Of a DNA stretch of 64,000 nt, positions 21,502 to 32,059 are shown in pieces (the first letter of the stretch is position 1; each line of letters opens with the position of its first letter). The position numbers were made by a program, and so were the translations under genes. This DNA is from Monodelphis domestica. Lineage: Eukaryota; Chordata; Mammalia; Didelphimorphia; Didelphidae. The stretch covers positions 209,782,502 to 209,846,501 of the forward strand of contig NC_077228.1 of the NCBI RefSeq assembly GCF_027887165.1, given 5' to 3'. Below the pieces are notes generated by a model, which searched no databases, had not been told where the DNA came from, and saw only the letters and a program-made list of their open reading frames with translations.

Positions 21502-21769
21502 ATGGCGGCGGCGGGGCTCTTGGGGGCCGCGGCCCGCCGTCTGAGGCCTCTCAGGGCCGTCGAGACAACCAGGTGCAGGCAGACACCGCAGGTTGGTCTC
21601 CCGATGCCGCCATTCGGGGCCTCTTCGGACCGGGCCCTCCGTTTGTCTGCGGCATCCCCCGCTGGTCACAACAAGTGGTCCAAAGTCAAGCACATCAAGG
21701 GCCCCAAGGACACAGCCAGGAGCCAGGTCTTCACGAAGCTCTCCCGGCTCATAAGATTTGCTGTCAAAG
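21502..21769 (+). CDS. TACO1: TACO1 coding exon 1
   Basis: Residues 1-89 plus one base. It holds the targeting peptide and the start of the YebC domain and ends GCTGTCAAAG before a strong donor GTGAGTG. The N-terminal ~50 residues differ strongly from human, whereas residues from AGHNKWSK onward are conserved, as expected for a cleaved presequence. Confidence 0.93.
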
Positions 21770-24700
21770 GTGAGTGTGGAAGCAGCCTGAGAGCCGCTGA
21801 GAGGGCGGGGGAAAGGCGGATCGAATTTGAACCTGAACTAAACTGGAGCTCTGCTGCTCCTTGAGGTAATCTCTTGGCCTGGACCCCTACCTAGCTCAGC
21901 GGGAACAAGGTGGCATTGGCGTGGACGATAGGGACGCCACGCTGTAGTCTATAGAATCCCAAGGGTTTCTTTTGGGAAACGGCGTTGGAGAACGGGGAAA
22001 AATTTGTCCCTTTTCCTCAGTGCTTCCTCATACCCACCCAAGCTATACACCCCCCCCCCCCCATATTATCTTTTGTGATTTATATCTGTCGAGGATTTTT
22101 AAAAAATATTTAAATATCTTTAGTCAAAACGTCTACTGCTTTATATTCCTTATTTCTTACCATAAAGTTGTTATGTTCAATTATATGCACATGCCACAAT
22201 TTTTTTAACCATTCCCCGGTCGAAGGACATTTACCTTGTTTTCAGTACTTTATTACTACAAGAAGTTCTTCTATGGTGTATATAGGACCTCTCTTTCTGT
22301 CTTTGACTCTCTTGGGGTATATGCCAACAATTGGGTATCTAACTCAAAAGACAGAGACAAATCACTTTCTTGTATAAATTCAAATTACTTTCCAGAACAG
22401 TCAAAGTAAATGTGCTTGTCCCAACAGCAACTATTTTCATCATTTGTCATTGTTGCTAACTTGCTGCATATAAGACAAAACCCTAGGATTATTTTAATAT
22501 ACATTTCTCTCACTATTAGTGATTTGGAACAAATTCTCATATGGTTAAGAGCTTACAATTCTCTTTTTGAGAACTTTGTTCATATTTTTTTTTTTGGTCA
22601 CATCCCTTGAGGAATAACTTTTTGAACTTAAATATTTGTATTTCTTCCCTGTTCATCTTGGATATTAGACCCTTATCAAAGATACTTGATGGAGAGATTT
22701 CTTTTTCCTGCTTGGCCACTTCCTTTCTTATCCTGGTTGCATTGATTTTGTTAGTGCAAGTTTTTCAATTTCATGTGTTTGAAATTATTAATCAAAATGT
22801 TTTGTGACTGGCTCCCCTTTTTTTAAATTAAGAACTCCTAGCTCTAGCCATGAAAGATACCTGTGTAGTTCTATTCTAATTTTTCCCGTTATTAAAATCC
22901 TCTTTTTTCTGTTTATTATTCTACACTCTGTAATACAAAGGAAACCAGGTCAATTGATCAATTGTTTGAAAATAATCTGTATGATATTAATTAATAATGT
23001 CAAACTCTACCTTTTAAAAAAAATTTAAAATTTTAATAACAAATTTCCACAAAGTTTTCTGAACGAATATGATCCATATTGTCTCCTTCCCTTCTCCCTC
23101 CCAGAGCTGGCAAGCAATTCAATCTGGGTTATACATTGTATTACCACACAAAATGTATTTCCATATTGTTCATTTTTGTAAGTAAATAATCTTATAAAGC
23201 AAAAACCCCAAAACATACCCAAATAAACAAGTGATAAATCATACATTTTCATCTCCATTTCTACTCCAACAGCTTTTTCTGGAGGTGGATAAAATTCTTT
23301 TTTATAAATCCTCCAGAATTGTTCTGGATCATTGTATTGCTGTTAGTAGCAAAGTCTATTACATTTGATCATCATAATATTGCAGTTACTGTGTATAATG
23401 TTCTCCTGGTTCTGCTTATTTCACTCTGGATCAGTTCACTTAGTCTTTCCAGCTCTTTCTGAAATTATCCTGTTCATCATTCCTTATAGCACAACAGTAT
23501 TCTGTCACCATCATACACCACAATTTATTCAGCCATTCCCCTCTATTCTAATTTTTTATATGGTATTCATTTTTATCATTATAACTTCTAACTCATTTCA
23601 TTCCTTATCTTTCTTTTAAACCAACAAACATACACTCATCTTCCCAAAACTTTAGTTGGGGATAATATCTTTCTTCAGCTTGAAATCCCTCTTCATTTCT
23701 TCTTTCTGAAAAGTTGGATCTTCCTTTTAGCTTAGTCTCTCTCAGTATTATTCCTTACTTCCACCTTCCTCCCCTTTCAATCATAAGCATGTAAACATAC
23801 CCATGTACTCTGTGATTTCTAGAGGAGGGGTTTGTTTAAATTCCATGAACTAACTTTCTTGACTTCTTCTGAGTTTTTAGCTTTGCTTTCCATGGAAAAT
23901 GGTTCTTTTAAATTAGGGCCTCTGGATATCCCTCAATTGGGGAAGGGCTGAACAAATTGCGGTACATGATGGTGATGAAATACTATTGTGCTGTAAGGAA
24001 TGATGAACTGGAGGATTTCTATATGAATTGGAAGAACCTCTATGAACTGATACAGAGTGAAATAAGCAGAACCAAGAGAATGTTATACACAGAAAGTGAA
24101 ACATTGTGGAATGATAGAATGTAATGGACTTTGCTACTAGTAGCAATGCAATTATTCTAAAACAATCCTGAGGAACTTGGAGAAAGAATGCTATCCACGT
24201 TGAGAGAAAGAAGTGTGGGAATAAAAACACAGAAGAAAAACATATGGCTTATCACTTGTTTATATGGTTTGATTTGGGGTTTTAGTTTCAAAAGATTGTT
24301 CTATTGTAAAAATGAATAATATAGAAATAGGTATTAAGTGATAACATTTATATAACCCAGTGAAATTGCTTGTCAGCTCTGGGAGGAGAGAGGGAAAGAA
24401 AATATAACATGGAAAAATGGAAAAAATATATTTTAAAATAATAATAAAAAATAAATTAGAGCCCTTTACTACAACAGTTAGATTGAGGGTCCCTTGAGTT
24501 CAAGGAATTTTAAAATGAGGAATCTCCAGGGGGGGCAGCTATTGGATTGAAAGTCATATCTAGGGACAGGAATTCCTGGGTTCAAATGTGGCCTCAGATA
24601 CTTTCTAGCTATGTGACCCTGGGCAAATCCCTTAACCCCCATTGCCTAGCCCTTACACTCTTCTTATTTGGAACCAATACAGAGTATGGATTCCAAGACA

Positions 24701-27273
24701 GAAGGTAAGGGTTTTTAAAAAAGTGAGGAAACTTGATCAGTTATTTTTCCTACCAATTTCAGTTTCTTCATTTTGTGGCAAATGTCTCTAAAATGAATTA
24801 TTATGCGGCAATTCTGAATCTACACTAGAAATGGGAAACTGAATCCCACACATGACTTACGTATCCCCTCTAAGTATAGCCAACTAAGATTTTAGGGGAA
24901 TAGGATGCAGTGTTCCAAATTCACCTTGGAGTTGGAATAGTGAGATGGCATGGCCAGGAGGCTCTGATTCCTCACTTAAAAGAATAATCTAATGTCATTC
25001 TCCTGGTACCTGCCAGATAATTGGTATGTATCTTGTGTGTCATTTGCGTTTACTCCTACAACCAGCTAAAAGGTTCACCATTCTTTTCCCAATAACTTCT
25101 TTGATTAGTATCCATGTAGACCAAATGGCCCCATAACACCTGACTTCATGTTTAATATCCTCTATCCATCTTCCTTGTTATTTAACTTTGAATAAATCAG
25201 GAAGTATAATACTTTCATATTCTTATCCCCTAGACCAATTACTGCACTTAAAGAATTCAAAGCATAGCTCTGGAAAGAGCACAAAACGCTTTGTTCCACC
25301 AATCATCATCCTGGAACCCTTAAGAGAAGGAAGAATCTCTAACATGTCAGAGATGGAACTTTTTATTATACAAAAAGGGAAAGCTAGGAAACCCATATTC
25401 GGAGATAAAGGCCAATATTACAAGCCAAATGGGGTCAGAATGATGAATGTTCTGACTGTGAAACAAATCCCTTTTCCATTTTAATTACATAGGGTTTGAG
25501 ATGTGAGAGAGACCAGGAATGAGAGAAAATATAATCTTACTTATATCTATTTTTTGTTCCACAGAGGGAGGCCCAAACCCTGAGTTCAACAGCAATCTGG
25601 CCAACATCCTGAAATTGTGTCGAAGCAAGAACATGCCAAAGTCTACTATTGAGGCAGCACTGAAAAGTGAGGTGCTGACCAACAGCAGTTTCTCACACCA
25701 CCTGGGTTCAAATGCCTAAAGAAAGCTCCCTACATGGTCTATGGTATATGGTATGGAGTGGATGGGATAGAAATAAATCCTAACTGTTGTGCTATTATTG
25801 GTTGCAGAAAAACAAGGACATCTATCTTCTCTATGAAGGACGAGGCCCTGGAGGCTCTTCTCTCCTCATTGAGGTACTTTCTGACAGTGGTTCCAGGTGC
25901 CAGGCAGCCATCAAGCACATCCTGAACAAGCATGGGTGAGTGGGAGGAGGTGGTTGTGGGTGGAGAGGAGAGAATAGTGGTAGGTAAAGGGGCCCAGAAC
26001 CAAATTTCTGCTTCTCTTCTGGAAAGGTTGTTTACTTTCTCTGGAGATACTAGTTCTAAGTGATTTCAGGCAGAGTCTGTAATTGTTTCTATTTTGATCC
26101 CCTGAGGCCCTCATATAGCATAGGGTTGAGGGTGGGTTTAAGGAAATCATTGGTAGGGGATTCTATGGATACTGAGTGACCTAAGGCAGTGACCATGGAT
26201 CCCTCTTTGTTCTCATACAGAGGGGTGATGACTGATGGGGCCAAGTATTCCTTTGACAGAAAGGGGGTGGTCATGGTTGGCACCGAAGACAAAGAGAAGA
26301 GGGCTGTGAACCTAGAGCGGGCCCTGGAGTTGGCGATTGAGGCTGGAGCTGAAGATGTACAGGAACCTGAGAATGATGATGAGAAAAATATGCTTAGAGT
26401 GAGTTTGAAGGAGAAATGTTAAGTTGCTTCTTTTGAAAAGGTCACCAGAAAAGATTCTGGAAAGTTAGTTCAATGTATGCCTTTTTTTCTGTTGTTATTC
26501 TTGTAACAAAAGACTGAGTGATCATTTGCTAAACTGCTTTTCTATGCTTTGATATAAATCTAAATTGATCTAAAATATTCATGAGGATCCTAGAATCATA
26601 TACTCTAAATTGGAAAAAAACCTCAGAGATTGTCCTATCAGAGTATAAATTTTCACTACAAAGTCCTTGACAAGTGATCAGTTTCAACTTTTAAAGACAT
26701 TTGTTCAACTTTTAGACAATTCTAATTGTTAGGGAGTTTTCTTTATATTGGAAAAAACTCCACATTTTTGCAGTTCTAACCCAAATTAAAATCAGAACAT
26801 GGGAGTTGGTAAGGACCTTTGTGCCAGCTCCTCGTAATTTTTCATTCATTACTAGTATATAGATTGTATTATTACATTTTTACATTACTTTTCTACAAAT
26901 GTATCTTAGCTGTAGCTATGAAAGTTACCTGACCTAATTCTCATATAAGGTTGTATTTTTTTTTTAAATATGACTTTTAGTATTCTGGTTATGTATACAT
27001 TATGAGCTTAGGATTCAAGTTGTAATCTGTTGTTTGGACTAAATCTAATTTCTGGCAAATTGCTTTTTCCAGTTTATATGTGATATCCCTTCCTTACATG
27101 AAGTGAGGACCAAACTGGATTCCCTGGGCTTGTGTTCTTTATCCTGTGTCCTAGAATTCATCCCTAACATGAAGGTAAAGTTGTCAGATGAGGACATGGA
27201 GGCAGCTGCACATCTAATCGAAGCACTTAATAGCTATGAAGATGTGATTCGAGTCTATGACAACATTGAGTAA
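21502..27273 (+). CDS. TACO1: Translational activator of cytochrome c oxidase 1, complete, 5 exons
   Basis: Joined exons 21502-21769, 25565-25671, 25808-25935, 26221-26398 and 27073-27273 give 882 nt, 293 residues plus stop (human protein 297). The product is a mitochondrial YebC/PmpR-family protein needed for translation of the COX1 mRNA, and so for cytochrome c oxidase assembly. An Arg/Ala-rich N-terminus lacking acidic residues over the first 20 positions fits a matrix-targeting peptide. The family signature [17 protein letters not shown] begins at residue 54. Further conserved runs are [49 protein letters not shown] and the C-terminal [12 protein letters not shown]. All introns are GT-AG, and the exon phases join without loss of frame. 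Introns 1 and 4 carry old LINEs. No sign of pseudogenisation. MAP3K3 follows on the same strand 10.3 kb downstream. Confidence 0.95.
22075..23010 (-). mobile_element. Old L1 ORF2 C-terminal region, antisense, in TACO1 intron 1
   Basis: The minus strand reads as decayed L1: the complement of 'ccacaatttttttaaccattccccggtcgaaggaca' corresponds to the 'gtccttcgaccggggaatgg' stretch near the ORF2 C-terminus. Further in, the complement of 'tggatattagacccttatcaaagatac' follows the older-family ORF2. Confidence 0.55.
23015..23545 (-). mobile_element. 5'-truncated L1 3' end, antisense, in TACO1 intron 1
   Basis: The minus strand ends with GGAAATTTGTTATTAAAATT. It contains AACTTTGT-like 3'UTR, 'agaaccaggagaacattatacaca' and the complement of 'cataccacaatttattcagccattcccc'. 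The same 3'-end family is seen at 32800 and 34790. Confidence 0.7.
23915..24460 (+). mobile_element. 5'-truncated L1 3' end, sense, in TACO1 intron 1
   Basis: It starts 'tggatatccctcaattggggaagggctgaacaaattgcgg', passes through 'gaaataagcagaaccaagagaatg' and ends in an A-rich tail after AACATGGAAAAATGG. It lies head to head with the antisense copy at 23015-23545. Confidence 0.7.
24530..24723 (+). repeat. CORE-SINE (WSINE1-like) in TACO1 intron 1
   Basis: GGGGGCAGCTATTGGATTGA, TGGGTTCAAATGTGGCCTC, TGTGACCCTGGGCAAATC, CCATTGCCTAGCCC and an AAGACAGAAGGTAAGGG tail are all present. Confidence 0.8.
24724..25564. other. Rest of TACO1 intron 1, unassigned
   Basis: No repeat is recognised. A 98-codon frame at 25188-25484 has no recognisable domain and no start or splice context, and I do not regard it as a gene. 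Confidence 0.45.
25565..25671 (+). CDS. TACO1: TACO1 coding exon 2
   Basis: 107 nt after a TTTTTTGTTCCACAG acceptor. It encodes [36 protein letters not shown]. The donor that keeps the frame and matches human ALKMEKSKD is GAG|GTGCTG, a weak site. A stronger-looking AAAA|GTGAGG lies five bases upstream but would break the frame. Confidence 0.9.
25808..25935 (+). CDS. TACO1: TACO1 coding exon 3
   Basis: 128 nt encoding [43 protein letters not shown], joined to exon 4 through a split Gly codon. The donor GG|GTGAGTG is strong. Intron 2 before it is only 136 bp. Confidence 0.93.
26221..26398 (+). CDS. TACO1: TACO1 coding exon 4
   Basis: 178 nt after CTCATACAG. It encodes [20 protein letters not shown]... 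through [17 protein letters not shown], with an acidic stretch near the end as in the human protein. The donor is AGA|GTGAGT. Confidence 0.93.
27073..27273 (+). CDS. TACO1: TACO1 coding exon 5 with stop
   Basis: 201 nt after TTTTTCCAG. It starts [19 protein letters not shown] and ends in [12 protein letters not shown] followed by TAA and an immediate second in-frame stop TGA. Confidence 0.94.
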   Translation, partial: FICDIPSLHEVRTKLDSLGLCSLSCVLEFIPNMKVKLSDEDMEAAAHLIEALNSYEDVIRVYDNIE

Positions 27274-28519
27274 TGAGGTTCACCTGTAGATGTCCTGGTG
27301 TCTGGCTCAGGCAGCTGCCCATCTTCAGTAGTATGAATTTCCATAAACCACCTTTGGGACCTGAAGGGAGCAGGATGACTTGACAGGTCATCAGTTTGTT
27401 AAGCCAAAGTCAATGACAGTGGAGATTCCCAACACAGCTGACTTGCTGTGTGACCATTGCCTGCCTTGCTGCTCTGTGGGGAAAGAAGACCCCTGGAATC
27501 TTCTTCATGCCAGTGGCATGCTGTGGCATAATGAAGAAAACTGAGTTGATGTCTAAATCCCTGCTGACTGACTGAATATAGTTGCCTAATCAAACTGCTG
27601 CCCTGAGCTTAGTCTCTGATCTAAGAAGGTTACCCTTTAGATGCCTTCTTAGTGAATCACTCTGAATTCCTGGAATAACAACTGTTTTATGAATAGCAGC
27701 AAAAATAATTTATATTGATAACTACATTGGTTGGTGTGTGATTATTAACTCTATTTTTTTCCCCCGCTCCATTCTCCCATTCATAAAATATGACTTTATC
27801 CTGCCTAGGTGTATTTGTTCTCCCAGTAGGCCTAAAATCCTTCTTTGAAAACTCATTCCACAACTCCATTCTGGCCTTTCTTTTGTCTTACAGATACCCC
27901 ATTAAAGAGGTTATTAAATATAAATATGAAGGCATTAAAGCCTTGATCTATCACAACACATAGCCTAAACCCACTGATATGAAACATAAGTTGTTGATTG
28001 TCACCATCCTCAAATTCTGCCTAAGGAATTAGATAAGGTATATGAGAGAAAGGAGGCCATCTTTGAACCTATGGGGAATGAGCAAGAGGTGGAGAGTTGT
28101 TCCCCCTGAAAGCTCATCAAAGGAAAAGAATGGCTTTGATTTGCATTCCCAACTTCTTCCCTCAAATGGGGCTGCCTTCATACTTCTGCCACTAGAGAGC
28201 AGTAAATCCACTGCCCAGGCCCAGAGATAGACCTTGCAGAAAATTAATTTCTAGGCCCTAAGTAATTCTTCCCTTGGGTTTTATTAGGGTCTTGAATATC
28301 ATGTTTCTTCAGAAAGACTCTGAGAGCAGAATGCATGGCCCTCAGAAGGGAATTGTCAAATTGGATCTGAATTAAAGTTCTGAGATTGCAGCATGGTGTG
28401 GAAGGAAGTGCCCTGTTCCCAGTAGATCTAGGCACTAGTTGTATTCTGCTAATGTTCTTGTTCTTGTTTTCTAGTCCTACTGCTGAAGGTACCTATAACA
28501 TAATCCTATAACATTACCC
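27274..28519 (+). other. TACO1 3'UTR and downstream sequence
   Basis: The stretch after the stop is repeat-free by eye. No AATAAA is seen in the first 600 bases; ATTAAA variants lie at 27901-27906, 27913-27918 and 27934-27939 and could set the 3' end. The exact cleavage site cannot be determined. Confidence 0.35.
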
Positions 28520-29480
28520 AGGTTTTGAAATCTAAGTCTACCTTGACTTTTAATTCTCCTTCACCCCATGCCTCCCCACCAGTCACCCCATCTCCATTCA
28601 GTTTCCCAAGCCAGGCCAATTCTGCCTTTATAACTTCGTTCCCCTTCTCTCAACTTATATACATTTATCAGCCTAGCTTAGTCCTAATCACTTCTTGTTT
28701 GGGCTTTTGCAATAGCCTCCTAATTTTTCTTTCCATTTTTGTCTATCTTATCCATCTCATCCTCCACCCAGCTGCCAAAATTATATTCTTAAACCATAGA
28801 CGACCATGTTACTCCTTTGTGTAATAAAATTCACTGACTCCCTTATTACTTCTGGTTAAAATACAATTGGTTTTTAAAGCTCTTCGCAATTTGACTTTAG
28901 CCTACTTTGGATGGATTACACATTATTTCCTTTGACACTCATAACCAAATTGCTGTTTCTTGCTTATGATCATACATATCCTATCTCTATGCCTTTGTAC
29001 AAAAACTGTCCTCCCACCTTGGAATATGCTCTCTCCTTGCCTCTGTCCTAGAGAAGCCTTAGTTTCCTTCAAAATTCATTTGAAGCACCAGTTCCCACAC
29101 AAAGATTTCTGGGGGGCAGCTAGGTAGTACAGTGGATAGAGCACCAGGCCTGGAGTCAGGACCTGGATTCAAATCTGGCCTCAGACACTTCCTAGCTGTG
29201 TGACCCTGGGCAAGTAATTTACTAGAATCAATACTTAGTTATTGATTCTAAGCCAAGAGGTAAGAGTAAAAAAAAAAAAGAAGAAGCTATTTCTGACTTC
29301 CTATTTCCTTTCCATCCCAGGTTTCTAGTGCCCTACCTTGATATTACTTTGTGTTTATTTCGCACATATTATATACTTGGTTAAATGTGTGCATGTTTTC
29401 TCCCTAGTGAACTGTTTGTTTTTTCCCTTTGTTTCCCAAGTGCTTAGCACATAGCTTGTTGACGGATTAAAGATGTCTAA
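28520..29480 (+). mobile_element. L2-like LINE 3' region, interrupted by a SINE
   Basis: Typical old L2 text: 'cagctgccaaaattatattcttaaac', 'gaccatgttactcctttgtgtaataaaattcactgactccc', 'tgcctttgtacaaaaactgtcctcccaccttggaatatgc' and 'gtgcttagcacatag'. It is split at 29111-29280 by a SINE. Confidence 0.7.
29111..29280 (+). repeat. CORE-SINE
   Basis: GGGGGGCAGCTAGGTAGTACAGTGGATAGAGC, GGATTCAAATCTGGCCTCAG, CTGTGTGACCCTGGGCAAGT and GAGGTAAGAG with poly(A). It lies within an L2 remnant. The part between the CORE and the hairpin is shorter than in neighbouring copies. Confidence 0.8.
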
Positions 29481-29771
29481 TATGTAATTCAGTAGCCCAT
29501 CTCCATCCATCCAATTGAAACTTCAGTCATCCTTGACTCTAGCTTCTCTCTGACTCCAGTCTCCAATCAATCACCAAGCCTTCTCTGTTCTATCTCCAAA
29601 CTCTTCTTGTCACGCCGTTCTTTCCACTCACATGGCCAACACCTAGTTCAGGGCCTCAGGAGCTCTTGCCTACAATAAATAGCTTACTCTGACCTCTGGC
29701 TTTCAGCGTCTCTTCTCTCAAATCCATATTCCCAAGTTTTCAAAACCATCTTCCTAAAGCACAATTCTAAA

Positions 29772-29935
29772 GAAGTAGTGAGGTATAGCAGAAAAAACAC
29801 TGGCTTTGGGATCTGAGGACTTGAGTTCAGTTCTTGCCTCTGTCACAACTTGTGTGACCTTTCGGGGGTTCATCTATAAAATGAGGGAGATAAGACTAGA
29901 TGGACTTACAAGGCCCCTTCTAGTTCTCAATCAGG
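29772..29935 (+). repeat. MIR/CORE-SINE-like relic, sense
   Basis: 'agtgaggtatagcagaaaaaacactggctttgg', 'tgtgtgacctttcggggg' and 'tctataaaatgagggagataagactagatgg' match the MIR layout. Confidence 0.6.
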
Positions 29936-30112
29936 AATCCTATAACCAAGTCTCCCTCTTTTGCTGAAGAACCTTCAATGACTCCCTATACCTCTAGAAT
30001 AAATATAAATACCTGAGTTTTCATTCCCTTTACAGTTGGACTCCTATATTTTCCTGAATATTGTAAAGTACTCTACTTTTTCTTCACATTCCAGACAAAC
30101 TGGCCCGTTTCC

Positions 30113-30245
30113 TGTTGGGAAACTAAGACTCGGAGAAATTAAGTGACTTGCTCAGGGTTATACCAGTCAGTAAGTACCTGAGGTGAAATTTGAACCCAGG
30201 ACACTGATTCCAAGTTCATACTCATATACTATCCACAGTACTTCT
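30113..30245 (-). repeat. MIR-like relic, antisense
   Basis: 'aactaagactcggagaaattaagtgacttgctcagggtta' and 'gaacccaggacactgattcc' are the reverse of the MIR/CORE consensus. Confidence 0.55.
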
Positions 30246-30739
30246 TTATCCTGATTTCTAGTGCTTCCTAAAATTATGATGTACTTGCTTATCCATTTAC
30301 ATGTTGTTTTTCTATCTTTTCCACCATTACAATGTAAACTCCTTGAGATCAGAGATTACTCTTCATTTTTATTTTTTTATCCCTGTCACCTAGCATTGTG
30401 CCTTGCACAGTCTTTAATAAATGACTTTCTGACCTTAATAAATGCTTATTGGGTTAGACTTGATTTCGACAGTATAGGTAATAAAATAAGTAGTGTAGCT
30501 ATTATTATATAATACTGACTCTATTAATGAAAATATCCTCAGAGTAGTTTAAAATAGAATAAACAATCTACTAGATTGAAAAGGATGCTAGATTTAAAGC
30601 AAAAAGACTTGGATCTATATCTCATTTCTCCTTGTATGACCTTGGTCAAGTTATTTCATCTTTCTGGATCTGTCTCCTCATCCAGAAAATGAGGAAGTTT
30701 AGGACTCCTTACAGCTCTTGAGCTGTGATTCCAAGTATT

Positions 30740-30992
30740 GTTCAGAGAAGCTAGGAGGTTCAGTGGATAGAGTCCTGATTAGGGAGTCAGGAGAACCTGA
30801 TCTGAAAGCTGATCTCAGATACTTATTAACTGTGTGACCTTGGACAAGTTGCTTAACCCTATTTTCCTCAATTTCATCATCTGGAAAATGAGCTGGAAAA
30901 AGGAAATGGCAAACACTCCAGGATCTTTGCCAAGAAAATCTCTAAAGGGGTTATGAAAAGTCTGACATGCCTGAAAATGACCAAACAGAATA
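30740..30992 (+). repeat. MAR1-type CORE-SINE with RTE-like tail
   Basis: The tRNA-like head 'ctaggaggttcagtggatagagtc' and CORE 'ctgtgtgaccttggacaagttgcttaaccc' are followed by 'aaatgagctggaaaaaggaaatggcaaacactccaggatctttgccaagaaaa', the RTE/BovB-like tail of marsupial MAR1 elements. Confidence 0.75.
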
Positions 30993-31516
30993 AACACTAT
31001 TCACATGAGCCTTTATTTATGTAATTGTGTTCTGAAAAAGTTGTATGAAAATTGAAGTTGGAAAAAATGTGTTCATCTAAAATGTATGAAGGGATCTTAT
31101 TTAATATGTAAAGGAACTTTGGAGAATCCTTTTAGAGTGAAGAATCATAAATGAGTCATAAAGTAAATAATGAATCATAAAATAAATAATGAATCATGCC
31201 TTCTCCAGAATAAGTTTCTCACCTGGAATCTCATTGTCACAAGTGATTGAATCCTCTTTGATATTTTATACCTTCTCAGCATTCAGTTGCCTCTCTCCTC
31301 CAACTGAAGGATTGGAAGGCAGAGCAGTGAACTCTTTCCAAGGCCTCCCTTTCCATCTAGGTTTCCTATTCACCCTTCTGCCCAACTAACTTTTTGCCTC
31401 TCCTTTCTCATTCCATTAGACTGATGGCAAAGATTGCCTTTGTTTTTCTCATTTGTATCATTTGCCTTTAGCACAATGTCTGGCATCTATTGGCTCTTGA
31501 TTACTGACTAATTGGC

Positions 31517-31682
31517 ATAGGCCTTTAAAAAGTTTAAGCAGAAGAGTGATAAGGGCTAGGCAATGGGGGTCTAGTGACTTGTCCAGGGTCACACAGCTAG
31601 GAAGTGTCTGAGACCTATTTGAACCCAGGACTGCCTGTCTCTGGGCCTGGCAATGAAGCCACTGAGCCACCTAGCTGCCCTC
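31517..31682 (-). repeat. CORE-SINE (WSINE1-like), antisense
   Basis: On the minus strand GGGCAGCTAGGTGGCTCAGTGG, CTGGGTTCAAATAGG, TGTGTGACCCTGGACAAGTCAC and CATTGCCTAGCCC are read. The hairpin end is mostly lost. Confidence 0.8.
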
Positions 31683-31883
31683 TTTATTTTCATGTTTTTT
31701 AAAAAAGACACTTCTGTTCATAGCACCAGGCAATTAGATGATAAATGAACACTGACCATAAGTGGAGGTAGAGAGCTTGTGAAGAGGGTAGATAATTATA
31801 CTAGGAACCTCATAAGAGAAAATAAGAAAACGGATATAAAGCATGTGGAAATTTTCATTACTGTTTGTATCATCTATCATTTT

Positions 31884-32040
31884 GAGAGGCAGCTTGGGGC
31901 TATTACATGGGAACCCTAGATTTGGAGTGAGGACCTGGATTCAAAATCTGACACTAATACTTGCTAGCTGTATGACTTTGGGCAAATTCACTGTACCTCT
32001 TTAGGCTTCATTTCTCATCTATAAAATGTTAAAAAACAAA
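31884..32040 (+). repeat. CORE-SINE, diverged
   Basis: 'gagaggcagcttggggctattacatggg', 'ggattcaaaatctgac', 'gctgtatgactttgggcaaattcac' and 'tcatctataaaatgtt' show an old SINE copy. Confidence 0.6.
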
Positions 32041-32059
32041 GCAAAAAAAAGTACAGGGA

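Larger units (their letters stand above)
29490..30470 (+). mobile_element. Second L2-like LINE 3' region with two MIR-type insertions
   Basis: L2 text runs from 'cttcagtcatccttgactctagcttctctctgactcc' through 'ccttcaatgactccctatacctctagaataaat' to 'ccttgagatcagagattactc' and 'aataaatgcttattgg'. MIR-like pieces interrupt it at 29772-29935 and 30113-30245. Confidence 0.65.

Noticed and set aside
21459-21773. 104-codon frame overlapping TACO1 exon 1
   Set aside because: It is out of frame with TACO1, and the TACO1 frame has the YebC signature and correct splice phase.
25188-25484. 98-codon frame in TACO1 intron 1 as an extra exon
   Set aside because: TACO1 exons 1 and 2 join exactly as in human without it, and it has no matching splice sites or homology.
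25672-25719. Read-through of TACO1 exon 2 ([15 protein letters not shown] then stop) as a real C-terminus
   Set aside because: Exons 3-5 continue the conserved protein in frame from the donor at 25672. The read-through is intronic.
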